From JAGQLF01 sp964635995 (GTDB lineage: Bacteria > Patescibacteriota > Dojkabacteria > J137): a stretch of 30,894 nucleotides of DNA. The stretch covers positions 1 to 30,894 of the forward strand of contig CAZWRA010000014.1 in assembly GCA_964635995.1 (NCBI GenBank). Direction: 5' to 3'. The translations under genes and the position numbers were made by a program. Every line of letters starts with the position of its first letter. Position 1 is the stretch's first letter. Below are positions 7,691-16,669 of this stretch, piece by piece. The notes beneath the pieces were generated by a model, which made no database searches, was not told where the DNA came from, and saw only the letters and a list, made by a program, of their open reading frames with translations.

Positions 7691-9353
7691 ATAATCTTTC
7701 TATTGTTTCATCAATAGGAGCAACACGAATTAGTTCGTCTAATGTTGTAACACCCTTTAAAACTTTATCTACTCCATCCTGAAAGAATGTCTCAGCCCCC
7801 TGTGAAGTGGCTAATTGTCTAATATCTTTACTTGATGGAGAGGTTAAAATAAGCTCTTGCATTTCAGGATTCATATAAATAGATTCAAAAATCGCGGTTC
7901 TTCCCTTAAATCCTGTATTGTTATTTGTTGCAGCTGGCTTTCCCTCATAAAGAGTAACCGGACCCTTTCCAAAGTATTTTTCAGGGTTCGGAACATAAGT
8001 TGATAATTCCTTTTTATCTAGTGATCTACTATATCTACTATTTTGATCAATTTTTCTAACTAAACGTTGAGAAATTATTAAATTCAATGCGGATGCTAAC
8101 AGAAATGGCTCAGCACCCATATCTAAAAGTCTAGGCACTGCTGTTGCAGCATCATTTGCATGGAAAGTAGAAAGCACTAAGTGTCCAGTAAGCGCTGCAT
8201 TTAAAGCAATTTCAGCAGTTTCTTTATCTCTAATTTCTCCTACAAGAATTACATCTGGATCCTGCCTCACGATTGATCTTAATCCTAGTGGGAAGGTAAG
8301 ATTCGTTGCCCTATTTACTTGTATTTGATTAACGCCTGGAATTTTATACTCAACTGGATCTTCAATTGTAGTTATATTTATCGATTTATTTTTAATAAAT
8401 CTCAAAAGTGAGTAAAGAGTAGTTGTTTTTCCTGATCCAGTTGGTCCAGTTACAAGAATCATTCCAAAAGGTTTTTTTGCAGCTTGAATTAATAATTTTT
8501 CATCTCTTTCTCTTAATCCAAGCGCACTAAGTGATAGACTTTGAAAATAATTAGTTAGAATTCTAATTACAATCTTTTCATCATCAAGAGTAGGAATAAT
8601 TGAAACACGAAGGTCAACAGGATTATCATCAACTTTAGTTCTAATTGCTCCGTCCTGTGCAGCGTAATGCTCATCAAGCCTCATCTTTGCTAGAACCTTT
8701 ATTCTATTAACGACATTATGGTATAAAGTTTTATCAAAACGCCCAGCATCTTGCAGAATTCCATCAACTCTAAATCTAACAAGAACATCGTTTTCTGAAG
8801 GCTCGAAATGAATATCTGAAGTTTTCAACCCTATTGCTTCTTTTATTATTTCTAATACAAGAGAAGGGATGTCTATCTCCTTTTTCTTTAAAATTTCTTG
8901 TATGTGAGTGTTTAATAATCTTACTTGTTGTTGAACAATACTTCTAATATCATCCTCAAGAGCATATACAAAGTTTATTATCAGTCCTGGAAATAAAGCT
9001 TTTAATTCTTCAACAAATTGATCATAATTTGAATAATCTCCCAATGCTACTGTAATACTATCTTCTTTCTTATCGACTACTGCTGCACCATATTCATCAG
9101 AAACTCTTTCAGGAAGAAGAGCTAACAACTCATCTGAAGGAACCTTGGCATTAATATCCCAATATGGAATTTGATAATACTCTGCTAGTGCTTGTCCTAA
9201 AATTCCTCTTGTTACAACTTCCTGCGTAAGTAATTCTTCTTCAATAGTTGTGCCTCTTTCTTCAACACGTCTATTGAGTGACTCTACAATTTCAGGAGTT
9301 ATATAATTCCCTTCTAATAATACTTGTAAAATATCAAGGTTTGTTGTTGCCAT
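7665..9353 (-). CDS. pilB: GspE/PilB-type pilus assembly ATPase
   Basis: 562 residues. It has the N-terminal GspE_N region (about 1-140) and the CTD ATPase with SDIHFEPSENDVLVRFRVDG, Walker A GPTGSGKTT (303-311), the Asp box ITTIEDPVEY, Walker B DPDVILVGEIRD (366-376) and the His-box GHLVLSTFHAND. This cytoplasmic hexamer powers pilin extraction and polymerisation together with PilC. The zinc-binding tetracysteine insert normally found after RLVRKI is absent; the corresponding stretch (DQNSRYSRSLDKKEL) has no cysteine. The gene lies 4 nt after the response regulator and ends with TAG inside the PilC gene. No PilT retraction ATPase is in the window. Confidence 0.93.
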   Translation of the reverse strand: MATTNLDILQVLLEGNYITPEIVESLNRRVEERGTTIEEELLTQEVVTRGILGQALAEYYQIPYWDINAKVPSDELLALLPERVSDEYGAAVVDKKEDSITVALGDYSNYDQFVEELKALFPGLIINFVYALEDDIRSIVQQQVRLLNTHIQEILKKKEIDIPSLVLEIIKEAIGLKTSDIHFEPSENDVLVRFRVDGILQDAGRFDKTLYHNVVNRIKVLAKMRLDEHYAAQDGAIRTKVDDNPVDLRVSIIPTLDDEKIVIRILTNYFQSLSLSALGLRERDEKLLIQAAKKPFGMILVTGPTGSGKTTTLYSLLRFIKNKSINITTIEDPVEYKIPGVNQIQVNRATNLTFPLGLRSIVRQDPDVILVGEIRDKETAEIALNAALTGHLVLSTFHANDAATAVPRLLDMGAEPFLLASALNLIISQRLVRKIDQNSRYSRSLDKKELSTYVPNPEKYFGKGPVTLYEGKPAATNNNTGFKGRTAIFESIYMNPEMQELILTSPSSKDIRQLATSQGAETFFQDGVDKVLKGVTTLDELIRVAPIDETIERLYEGESKKK

Positions 9354-9357
9354 TTAA

Positions 9358-9852
9358 TTAATTTTTATATTTATTAACTGCATCCACTATTTCTGATAAA
9401 GTCATATCAGATTTGACATAATAATCTACAGCCCCTAAATTCTTTGCTTTCTCAATGTCTATATCCTGACTTAGATTAGATGAAACAAGAACTAAGACCT
9501 TTTTCACAGTGTTTTTTAAATGTTCTAAAACATCAAATCCATTTTTTAGAGGCATTATTAAATCAAGTAATACTACATCGTAAATATTTTTATCTAAGAG
9601 TTCAATAGCTTCTTGTCCATTATTTGCAATATCTACTTTAAAACCACTATTTTCTAATTTTATTCCTAAAACACTTGATATCGCCTTTTCATCTTCAGCA
9701 ATCAGAACTCTACTTTCATCTGAGTTAGTCTTAGGTGTTTCACTAGATGTTTCACGATCATTATTTTGAACGTCAACAGTTGAATTGGAATCTTCTTTAC
9801 CAAGACCATTTAAGTATAAACTACTTTTTGTTGATGAATTATCGTCAGACAT
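9358..9852 (-). CDS. Response regulator (REC-only) leading the pilus operon
   Basis: 164 residues. A disordered Ser/Asn/Asp-rich N terminus (1-45) is followed by one receiver domain: acidic pocket AEDE (D54), phosphoacceptor Asp97 in LLDLIMP, SS at 124-125, and Lys147 in YYVKSD. There is no output domain, so it must act through protein contact, as PilG/PilH/CheY-like proteins do. As the first gene of the operon, 4 nt before the assembly ATPase, it is a good candidate for controlling pilus extension. The start at 9852 is supported by a promoter 14 nt upstream. The cognate kinase is not certain; a histidine kinase gene lies at 11916-13727, although it is interrupted. Confidence 0.88.
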   Translation of the reverse strand: MSDDNSSTKSSLYLNGLGKEDSNSTVDVQNNDRETSSETPKTNSDESRVLIAEDEKAISSVLGIKLENSGFKVDIANNGQEAIELLDKNIYDVVLLDLIMPLKNGFDVLEHLKNTVKKVLVLVSSNLSQDIDIEKAKNLGAVDYYVKSDMTLSEIVDAVNKYKN

Positions 9853-9866
9853 AGATATTCATATTT

Positions 9867-9895
9867 ATGATAGTGTTTTTATAAATTTATATCAA
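9867..9895 (-). promoter_or_regulatory. Promoter of the pilus operon
   Basis: On the minus strand TTGATA (9895-9890) and TATCAT (9872-9867) are separated by 17 nt. The -10 box ends 14 nt before the response-regulator ATG, which implies a 5' leader of only about 7 nt and no Shine-Dalgarno sequence. Confidence 0.6.
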
Positions 9896-9901
9896 AGACC
9901 T

Positions 9902-9930
9902 TTTACGGAGTTTTGATTTAAAAGTATACT
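9902..9930 (+). promoter_or_regulatory. Promoter of the CobW-type GTPase gene
   Basis: TTTACG (9902-9907) and TATACT (9925-9930) are separated by 17 nt. The expected start of transcription is about 16 nt before the ATG at 9953. This promoter is back to back with the pilus operon promoter. Confidence 0.5.
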
Positions 9931-9952
9931 GAACTATGTTATCGATATCTAA

Positions 9953-10861
9953 ATGAGTAAAATTCCAACAACAGTAGTAACTGGATCATTAGGAGCTGGT
10001 AAAACAACTCTTATTTTAAACTTAATTAAACAGCTTTCTCCAGACTATAAAGTTTTATGGTTAAAAAATGAGTACGGAGACGTAAACATAGATTCAGAAC
10101 TTGCAAACTCTTTAAATATTCAAACAACCGAAATTTTAAATGGATGTATTTGTTGCGTTCTTATTGGCAAACTACATAATGCTCTCAGTGAAATTGTTAA
10201 AAACTTTGAAATTGATCGACTAATAATCGAAACAGCTGGAACAGCTTATCCGTATCCTATAATACATGAGATTGATAGTATTAAAAAATTGGAACTTGAT
10301 GGATTAATAATGCTTATTGATGCATTAAACTTTAAAAAATTTGGGGATAAGACACCATTGGCTAGGTCTCAAGAAAAGTATATCGATCTTATTGTTTTTA
10401 ATAAAGCTGAGTTAACCGGTGAAATTCATCTTCAAAAAGTTGAAGATGAAGTATATGACATGTATCCATCTGTCCCAAAAGTTATATCTAAGAATGGATT
10501 AGTATCTAAAGATATTTTATTAGGATTAGACAGAGCCAGGTTAAATATAAAACCTCAAGAAATTCATGAGCATAGCGATTTCGATCACTCTATGGAAGTA
10601 GTAAGTATAGAAAAAAATATAAAAGTTAATAAAAATAAATTAGATAATTATTTAAAAAAGCTTAATTCAAGTGATTTTTATAGAATTAAAGGAATAATAA
10701 ATACTCATGATGGTATATATCTTCTAAACTATGTTTTGGGCAGAACTACTTTTGAAAAATTAGAAAACTATAAGGGTAAGACAAAACTTACATTTATTGG
10801 AACAGGAATCGAGCATTTGGGAAAGAAAATTATAAAAAAAATCGAATCTATTTCAAGTTGA
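9953..10861 (+). CDS. COG0523 (CobW/YjiA/ZNG1-type) GTPase, probable metallochaperone
   Basis: 302 residues. The P-loop is GSLGAGKTT (11-19), the switch region is NEYGDVNID (39-47), and the CxCC metal site of this family is GCICC (64-68). The G3-like ETAG is followed by the guanine-specificity motif NKAE (family usually NKxD/E). A CobW C-terminal domain follows, with RIKGIINT, and a His-rich linker (HEHSDFDH) could add metal ligands. Family members use GTP hydrolysis to insert or manage metals such as zinc or cobalt; the actual metal and client here are unknown. The gene stands alone after its own promoter, divergent from the pilus operon. Confidence 0.85.
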   Translation: MSKIPTTVVTGSLGAGKTTLILNLIKQLSPDYKVLWLKNEYGDVNIDSELANSLNIQTTEILNGCICCVLIGKLHNALSEIVKNFEIDRLIIETAGTAYPYPIIHEIDSIKKLELDGLIMLIDALNFKKFGDKTPLARSQEKYIDLIVFNKAELTGEIHLQKVEDEVYDMYPSVPKVISKNGLVSKDILLGLDRARLNIKPQEIHEHSDFDHSMEVVSIEKNIKVNKNKLDNYLKKLNSSDFYRIKGIINTHDGIYLLNYVLGRTTFEKLENYKGKTKLTFIGTGIEHLGKKIIKKIESISS

Positions 10862-10905
10862 TTAGCTATTTAGTTTTTGTCAATATGATGTAGTTAGATA
10901 ATCAC

Positions 10906-11935
10906 GTGAATCTCAAGGATTTAGAGCAGTTTTTAAAAAATAATAAAGTACCGGGATGGGCTATAGTGTTAATCTATATTCTGACTCTGTTTCTAATAGC
11001 TCAAATAATAATCAATACACCCCAATTCCCTGGGGTATTATCTCTAAGCTTGGCAATTTACATAATAATTATTGCTCCTTATTACCCAAGATATATTTTC
11101 TATATTTTGTTTGTTTTTTAACATTACGGCAGTTTTTGTAACTTTAAATAAATATCTAGGAATTTCTTTTAATGAGAGGATTGTACAGTTATTTGCTTTT
11201 GATATTTTTCTTATAATAGTTATAGAGATTTTTATAAGCATGCTTGAATCAAAAGAACTTATACAAAAGAAACTTGAAGAAAAAAACTAAACTGCTCTCT
11301 GGAATAGTTTTTTTGTTTCAAGATCAAGTGAAGTTAAAGATATTATCAATGAAATTCCCTCTGTACTACAAAAAATAGGAGAAGCATTAAAAGTTAATAG
11401 AGCTTATATTTTCAAAAATGGTCGTGATGAGAGAGGTTTATATATGTCTGAGATTTATGAATGGACTGATGAAACAGTTAGCGCTGAGATAAATAATCAG
11501 GAGTTACAACACCTTTACTATGGAATAGCTGGATTTTCTCGTTGGGAGAATGTCCTAAGTGACAAAAAAAATAATTGCTGGACTTGTTGCAAATTTTCCT
11601 GAAACTGAAAGAGAGTTACTGATTGAACAATCTATTATTGCAACAATGCTTGTTCCAATATTTGTTAATGATGAATTTTGGGGTTATATAGGCTTAGATG
11701 AGTGTAAGAGTATTAGAACATGGAGTAAAGAGATTAAAGAAATAATGCAGACATTTGCTGACGTAATAGGTTCTACAATTTATACTCAAGAAATAACTTC
11801 AGAAATTAAAAATCATTCGGATGAGTTAAAAAAAAAGCAAATGATTTAATGATTAACAGATAGCTTAGAATTTTATAATTAAAAAATATAATAAAACAAC
11901 TTAAAGAGAAAGAAAATGAGTCTGTTATTAAGTAA
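10906..11935 (+). pseudogene. Multi-TM and GAF sensor protein, heavily degraded
   Basis: The frame starts at GTG 10906. The reconstructed protein has four membrane helices (for example WAIVLIYILTLFLIAQIII and LFAFDIFLIIVIEIFI), a short coil (SKELIQKKLEEKN), a GAF domain (from EVKDIINEIPSVLQKI through MLVPIFVNDEFWGYIGLDEC to TFADVIGSTIY), and a terminal coil. Reading it needs three indels at homopolymers: T6 at 11114-11119 (one extra T), A8 at 11564-11571 (one extra A), and A9 at 11828-11836 (one missing A). It also crosses in-frame stops at 11288 (TAA), 11861 (TAG) and 11876 (TAA). With these repaired, the end reads NDLMINRxLRILxLKNIIKQLK, the usual LMVxRELKMxELK linker of sensor kinases (x marks the stops). 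It finishes at 11935, overlapping the next gene by 20 nt. Six lesions in about 1 kb make real decay likely. Confidence 0.7.
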
Positions 11936-13727
11936 TACAATTAAATCTGCAAGCCCAGAAAGGAAGTCTAAAATCCTTTTTATATACGCAATTTCATTAG
12001 TTGGGTGTATTGTATTATTTTTTTATGGATTAATAAATATTCTTGTTGAAGACTACCCCGCAGCTTATTTCGAGTTATTTCTTTCTATAAGCCTTTTGCT
12101 TTGTATATTTATCATTAGAGGATCAAAAAACACAAGAATTGCTGAAAATATTGGATCTTCTGTAGCTTTTGTTATAGCATTTCATAATTTCTATTCTGGT
12201 GGTTTTGGAGAGACGGGATTATTTTGGGTTTATCTTTTTCCAGCAATAATATTCTTTGTAAAGGGAAAAAAAGATGGATTAAGATGGTTATTTATTTTTT
12301 ACACATTACTAGTAGGAATAGTTTTTATTCATGTTTATCTTCCAAATACTGATATTCTTCCTTATCAAAATCTGACAATAATAACTTTCCTTGTAAGTTT
12401 TATTACTATTTCTTTCTTCATATACTTTTATCAATTAACTCAGGAAAATACACAAATACTATTAAGAAGTAAAAAAACTTTAGAACATACAAATGAGGAT
12501 CTAAAGTCTTTAATAATTAAAAGAAAGAGAACAGAAAGTCATATGTTTAAGATCTTAGCCTAGCTAACTGATCAGAATTATGAGCTTGAGAAGAATAAAA
12601 GGGCAATCTTAAGTCTTTTACAGGACATTGATGAGGAGAAAGAAAAAAATAAACTTGATAAAGATAGACTTGCTCGAATTCTAGAATCTATTGCAGATGG
12701 AGTTTTGGTTTTAAATAAGAAAAAGCAAATTGTTGTAACAAACCATTCCCTATCAACACTTAGTGGCTTTAGCGACTTTGATATTGTTGGCAAAACTTAT
12801 AAAGAGGTTTTTGAATTTTTTTCAGATGATGAAGGTAATGAAGAATGTAGATTTATAGATGATGTTTTTAGTATACATAAACAAAAGGCAACTACAAACA
12901 AGGCTACCTTAAAAAGTAAAAGTGGTGATTTAATTCCAGTTTTTTCTACAGCCTCTCCACTATTTAATAATGATGGTCTTCTTACAGGAGCAGTTGTAGT
13001 CGTAAGAGATATAAGAAAAGAAAGAGAGGTAGATAAAATGAAAACTGAATTCGTATCAGTTGCTTCTCATCAGCTTAAGACACCATTGACTGGTGCAATG
13101 TGGACTTTAGAATTATTAGAAAACGAAGAAACAGGACCATTAAATGAACAACAAAAGCAGTTAATTAAAGAGTTAGCAGAAACACATAAAGGTATGTCTG
13201 ATTTGGTTTCAGAAATGCTTAATGTTTCACGAATCGATAGAGGCGAAAAGTTTGATATTTTAAAAACAAGAGAAGAAATTAATTCAATTATTAAATCTTC
13301 AATTATAGAACTTCGAAAGCTTTCAGAAATGAATAATATTGAGGTGACTTTTGCAACTTCAGATGAGGAGATTAATATAGACATTGATGCGAAAAAAATT
13401 GAAGAAGCAGTAAAGAATTTAATTAGTAATGCAATAAAATACTCTCCAAAAAATTCTAAAGTAAATGTAAATGTTCGAAAGGAAATTGGAAACAAAAAAG
13501 TTGTTATCGAAATTATTGATTATGGAATTGGAATTCCTGAAAACGAAAAAGAACATATCTTTGAAAAATTCTATAGAGCTTCAAATGCTAAATCAAATGA
13601 TATATCTGGAACAGGTCTAGGTTTATATATAGCTAAAGCCGTTGCCGAAGGCCATGGAGGAGATTTAAGATTTGAATCAAAAGAAGGAGAAGGAACAAAA
13701 TTCATTATGGAGATCCCATTATCATAA
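11916..13727 (+). pseudogene. Membrane PAS histidine kinase, split by an in-frame TAG
   Basis: A single frame runs from ATG 11916 to TAA 13725-13727, broken only by TAG at 12561-12563 (context KILA*LTDQNYELEK). The N-terminal part has about six membrane helices and the start of a coiled coil. After the stop come the rest of the coil, a PAS domain (about 12680-13020), HisKA with the phosphoacceptor His in VASHQLKTPLTG (codon 385), and HATPase with N-box NLISNAIKYSP, G1 IDYGIGIPENE and G2 GTGLGLYIAKAVAEGHGG. All kinase motifs are intact. If the stop is real, only the membrane part is made, unless translation restarts downstream (TTG at 12705) or the stop is read through. It follows the decayed GAF sensor and ends 6 nt inside the convergent methionine aminopeptidase gene. 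Confidence 0.85.
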
Positions 13728-14504
13728 TATTATTTCCAAATTTTGCATTGGTGTTAGAATTTCTGGCTTATCTTTACCTACAATTACCATATACTCAAAC
13801 ATAGCTCCCTTCTCACCGCTAACAGTTTTTATAGTCCAACCATCATTATCAATGTAGGTTTCATCAGATCCTTTTGTTAGTTGACACTCAATACACAAAA
13901 CCATTCCTTCTTCCAAAACTTCTCCTTTTCCTTTAAGTCCGTAAGCGGGTAATTGGGGTCTTTCCCATAAAGTTTTTCCAATTCCATGTCCTACATAATT
14001 CTTTAAAACTTCAAAACCTGCCAATTGTGATATGGACTCCATAGTATAACCAAGATCCCCTGTTTTATTCCCAGCAACTGCTTGTTTCATAGCTGTTTCT
14101 GTTGCTAGTTTTGCGTTTTTTACAAGTATCATATCTTCTTCACTACCTTTTTCTATTATGAAGGTATAACAATGGTCTGTAAAAATTCCTTGTGTCTTAA
14201 TACCAAAGTCAATCTTAACTACGTCGCCTTTTTGTAACTTACGAGTTGAACTTGGAATTGCATGTAAGATTTCATCATTTACATTTATATTACAGCTTGC
14301 CGGAAATGGAGGATTACCTGTTTGTACAACACCATAAAATGCTGGTTCAACATTGTGACTTTCACAAAGATTCCAACAATATTTTTCGATATCTGATGGT
14401 AATACCCCAACTTTTAACTCTTCAGACATTTTTTTAATAATATCTGTAGAAATCATCGCTGCATTTCTATAATTTTGTTTTTCTTCTTTAGTTTTAACTA
14501 TCAT
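13722..14504 (-). CDS. map: Methionine aminopeptidase, type I
   Basis: 260 residues, full length for a type I enzyme. The five metal ligands are present: D99 (VVKIDFGI), D110 (FTDHCYTF), H173 (GHGIG), E206 (CIECQL) and E237 (GAMFEYMV). The substrate His is H81, in HAIP rather than the usual HGIP. The enzyme removes the initiator methionine from new proteins in the cytoplasm and is normally essential. The start codon overlaps the upstream phosphoesterase stop (ATGA), so the two are an operon. No damage is seen. Confidence 0.95.
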   Translation of the reverse strand: MIVKTKEEKQNYRNAAMISTDIIKKMSEELKVGVLPSDIEKYCWNLCESHNVEPAFYGVVQTGNPPFPASCNINVNDEILHAIPSSTRKLQKGDVVKIDFGIKTQGIFTDHCYTFIIEKGSEEDMILVKNAKLATETAMKQAVAGNKTGDLGYTMESISQLAGFEVLKNYVGHGIGKTLWERPQLPAYGLKGKGEVLEEGMVLCIECQLTKGSDETYIDNDGWTIKTVSGEKGAMFEYMVIVGKDKPEILTPMQNLEIIL

Positions 14505-15007
14505 ATTTCAATCTTATCAATCTTTTTATTTGAAGTATTAAGTATAGCAAATGTTGCTTTTGTTTTATATGGATGAATAGCACCAGGATTTATTAACTGT
14601 GAGGATCCATTGTTCTCAAGTCGATATTCATGGGAATGACCACAAATACATATATCAAACTCTTGTGAACTTAAGGCAAGTTCAGCCATCCTTGGATAAT
14701 GATGCATAAATATTTTGATATTATCTATTTCTCCTTCATAAACATTGCCTCCATCTGGGTCCCTCGCAAGAGTTACATTAGTATATTTATTAATATTATT
14801 CATAAGTCCTAATAATTCAGCATCGTTATTACCAATTATCATAATCACGTCACCATTAAATTTAGAAATCAGTTCAATTCCATTGCCAGGAGCAATAAGG
14901 TCACCAGCGAAAAGCAATTTTTCGCAACCTTTTTCATTTGCTATTTTTATAGCTTTTTCAAAATTTTCATAATGGTCATGCGAATCCGACATTATTGCAA
15001 TTAGCAT
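14501..15007 (-). CDS. YfcE/MJ0936-type metallophosphoesterase
   Basis: 168 residues, the usual size of small calcineurin-like phosphodiesterases. Motifs in order are DSH (D8, H10), GDL (D36), GNND (about 59-62), MHH (102-103) and GHSH (H124, H126), followed by LINPGAI. These build the two-metal site. Relatives hydrolyse phosphodiesters in vitro, but the natural substrate is unknown. It is the first gene of a two-gene unit with map. Confidence 0.88.
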   Translation of the reverse strand: MLIAIMSDSHDHYENFEKAIKIANEKGCEKLLFAGDLIAPGNGIELISKFNGDVIMIIGNNDAELLGLMNNINKYTNVTLARDPDGGNVYEGEIDNIKIFMHHYPRMAELALSSQEFDICICGHSHEYRLENNGSSQLINPGAIHPYKTKATFAILNTSNKKIDKIEI

Positions 15008-15031
15008 TATTCAAATATAAAAAATAATACT

Positions 15032-15063
15032 TTGATTATATCTAGGAATTTCTTATACTAAAA
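15032..15063. promoter_or_regulatory. Overlapping divergent promoters
   Basis: On the plus strand TTGATT (15032-15037), a 16-nt spacer and TATACT (15054-15059) precede the AHSA1-like gene by 22 nt. On the minus strand TATAAT (15040-15035) with a weak TTTTAG 17 nt upstream (15063-15058) faces the phosphoesterase gene. Each -10 sits over or next to the other's -35, so polymerase binding on one should compete with the other. Confidence 0.5.
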
Positions 15064-15081
15064 GAAAGTTAAAACTCTTTT

Positions 15082-15492
15082 ATGAAGACTCTTTCAAAAG
15101 TTTACGAATATCAGGCAACCTTAGATGACGTTTGGAAATGTTTTACTGATCCAAAATATATTGAAGCATGGGATGCGGGTCCCGTCGAAATGACTGACAA
15201 AGAAGGTTCTGAATTTAAACTTTGGGGAGGAGATGTTTGGGGTAAAAATCTAAAAGTAATAAAAGGGAAGGCTTTAGAACAAGCTTGGTCTTCAGTAGGT
15301 TGGGAAAGTCCTTCTAAAGTAAAATTTACTTTTGAGGAAGATAACGGAAAAGTAAAAGTTACACTAAAACAATCAGATATTCCAGATAACGAGTTAAAGT
15401 CAACAGACAGTGGATGGGATGATTATTATTTAGGAGCAATCACTACTCTTTTAACAGATAAGAAATTAGGTAGACATCCAGAATTACAGTGA
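15082..15492 (+). CDS. AHSA1/SRPBCC-fold protein
   Basis: 136 residues. The START/SRPBCC helix-grip pattern of the AHSA1 (activator of Hsp90 ATPase homologue) family is clear. It runs from DDVWKCFTDPKYIEAWDA near the N terminus through GSEFKLWGGDVWGKN, ALEQAWSSVGWES and KVKVTLKQ, with GWDDYYLGAITTLL in the C-terminal helix. Bacterial members bind small hydrophobic ligands or proteins; the specific role is unknown. It has its own promoter and converges on the glycosyltransferase gene with a 9-nt overlap. Confidence 0.8.
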   Translation: MKTLSKVYEYQATLDDVWKCFTDPKYIEAWDAGPVEMTDKEGSEFKLWGGDVWGKNLKVIKGKALEQAWSSVGWESPSKVKFTFEEDNGKVKVTLKQSDIPDNELKSTDSGWDDYYLGAITTLLTDKKLGRHPELQ

Positions 15493-16610
15493 TTTAAAAA
15501 AATCATTAATATTAGCTCTAAACTCATCTACATACTTAAGCTCTTTTTCATAGCTTTGGATATTCTTAGTTTTAGCAATATTAAGTTCTTCACTACTAAT
15601 GATTAGTCTTTTTAGTGTTTTTTCTAAATTTCTGTATGATTTTATAAGTAATACTAATTCATTTTTAACAGCGTAAGTTTTATTAAAATATTCCTGACCT
15701 GGATTAGTTCTGGAAAGAAGTATAGGAAAAGCATTAGATTTTATTAATTCAAAAAGAGTTGCTGGAGCTATGCTTGTAAGAATTACAATATCTGCTTTTA
15801 AATAGATCTGAAAAAGTTCATTGGGTCTTAAAAAAGGTAATGGAATTATATTATTATTTCCAATTTCTTTTAATGACTTAATCTTGTTGTAAAATTTCTC
15901 GTCTTTTCCTGTTATGAAAATAATATTTGAATCTGTAATTATTTCTTTATTAATTAACCTCATAATTCTTGGAAAAAGTTTCGATGTCCATAAAACACCT
16001 CCTGTAACGACAATATTGTTTTTAGTATTATCCATTTCCTTAATTGTAAATTTCTCACTATATTCAGTAAAAGATTTTAGAACATAGTATCTTCCTAAGA
16101 TAACCTTAAGTCCAAGGTTCTTAATATTTCTCTTTAATTTTTCAGACTGAACAATATATCCGTTACAAAATTTGTCTTTGTATTTAATTATGTGTATTTC
16201 AGCATGATCAAAATCAGGGACGTAGTTAATTACTTTTGTTTTTAAATTACTTTCTGTTTTAATTCTTAATAACTGCTCAGAAAGCATAAAATGCGTACTC
16301 AATACATATTCATATTTTTCAATATTCTCTTTTTTAACACTTCATATAATCCATTAATCCGTCCTGCAAAAATAATCCTTATGGTATTTAAAAAATTAGG
16401 GATTTTAATCTTGCTTAGGTTATATAGAAATTCGTAAATGTAAGGTGCTTTTTTAACTAAAAACTTATGAATAGATTCGACATTATTTTTTTCAATTATT
16501 CGGCCATCAACTATATATCCTTTTTCTTCTAGGATCTCTTTTAAAGAATACATTGCTGCAATATGACCACCTCCTGCATTTATAGACATTATTAAGACTT
16601 TTGATTTCAT
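15484..16610 (-). pseudogene. MGDG-synthase/MurG-like glycosyltransferase (GT28 type), one frameshift
   Basis: The N-terminal part from ATG 16610 has SINAGGGHIAAMYSLKEIL, the Gly-rich loop of the monogalactosyldiacylglycerol synthase/MurG group. The C-terminal part has the donor-binding half (VVTGGVLWTSKLFPRI, IIFITGKDEKFYNKI, LPFLRPNELFQIYLKADIVI, and the weak acidic patch ATLFELIKSNAFPILLSRTN). The frames differ. The join is at an A6 run on the minus strand (plus-strand T run, 16330-16335), where one extra base gives VLKKENIEKYEYVLSTHFM without a break. The repaired protein is about 376 residues. Likely it adds a sugar to a membrane lipid or similar acceptor. It could be intact in the organism if the indel is an assembly error. 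Confidence 0.78.
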
Positions 16611-16621
16611 ACTTCTTTACT

Positions 16622-16647
16622 TTGAATTAGCTAATTCGTATGATAAT
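16622..16647 (+). promoter_or_regulatory. Divergent control region with 14-bp perfect palindrome
   Basis: GAATTAGCTAATTC (16624-16637) is a perfect palindrome between the divergent glycosyltransferase and PAS-sensor genes. An extended -10 (TGATAAT, 16641-16647) lies beside it, 22 nt before the ATG at 16670. The palindrome could be an operator, but AT-rich DNA makes chance palindromes common. Confidence 0.35.
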
Positions 16648-16669
16648 AGTAAATATTTTGTATTTCAAT

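Noticed and set aside
13070..13495. Long minus-strand open frame inside the histidine kinase
   Set aside because: It is antisense to the conserved HisKA/HATPase region and has a Ser/Ile/Phe-rich composition typical of shadow frames.
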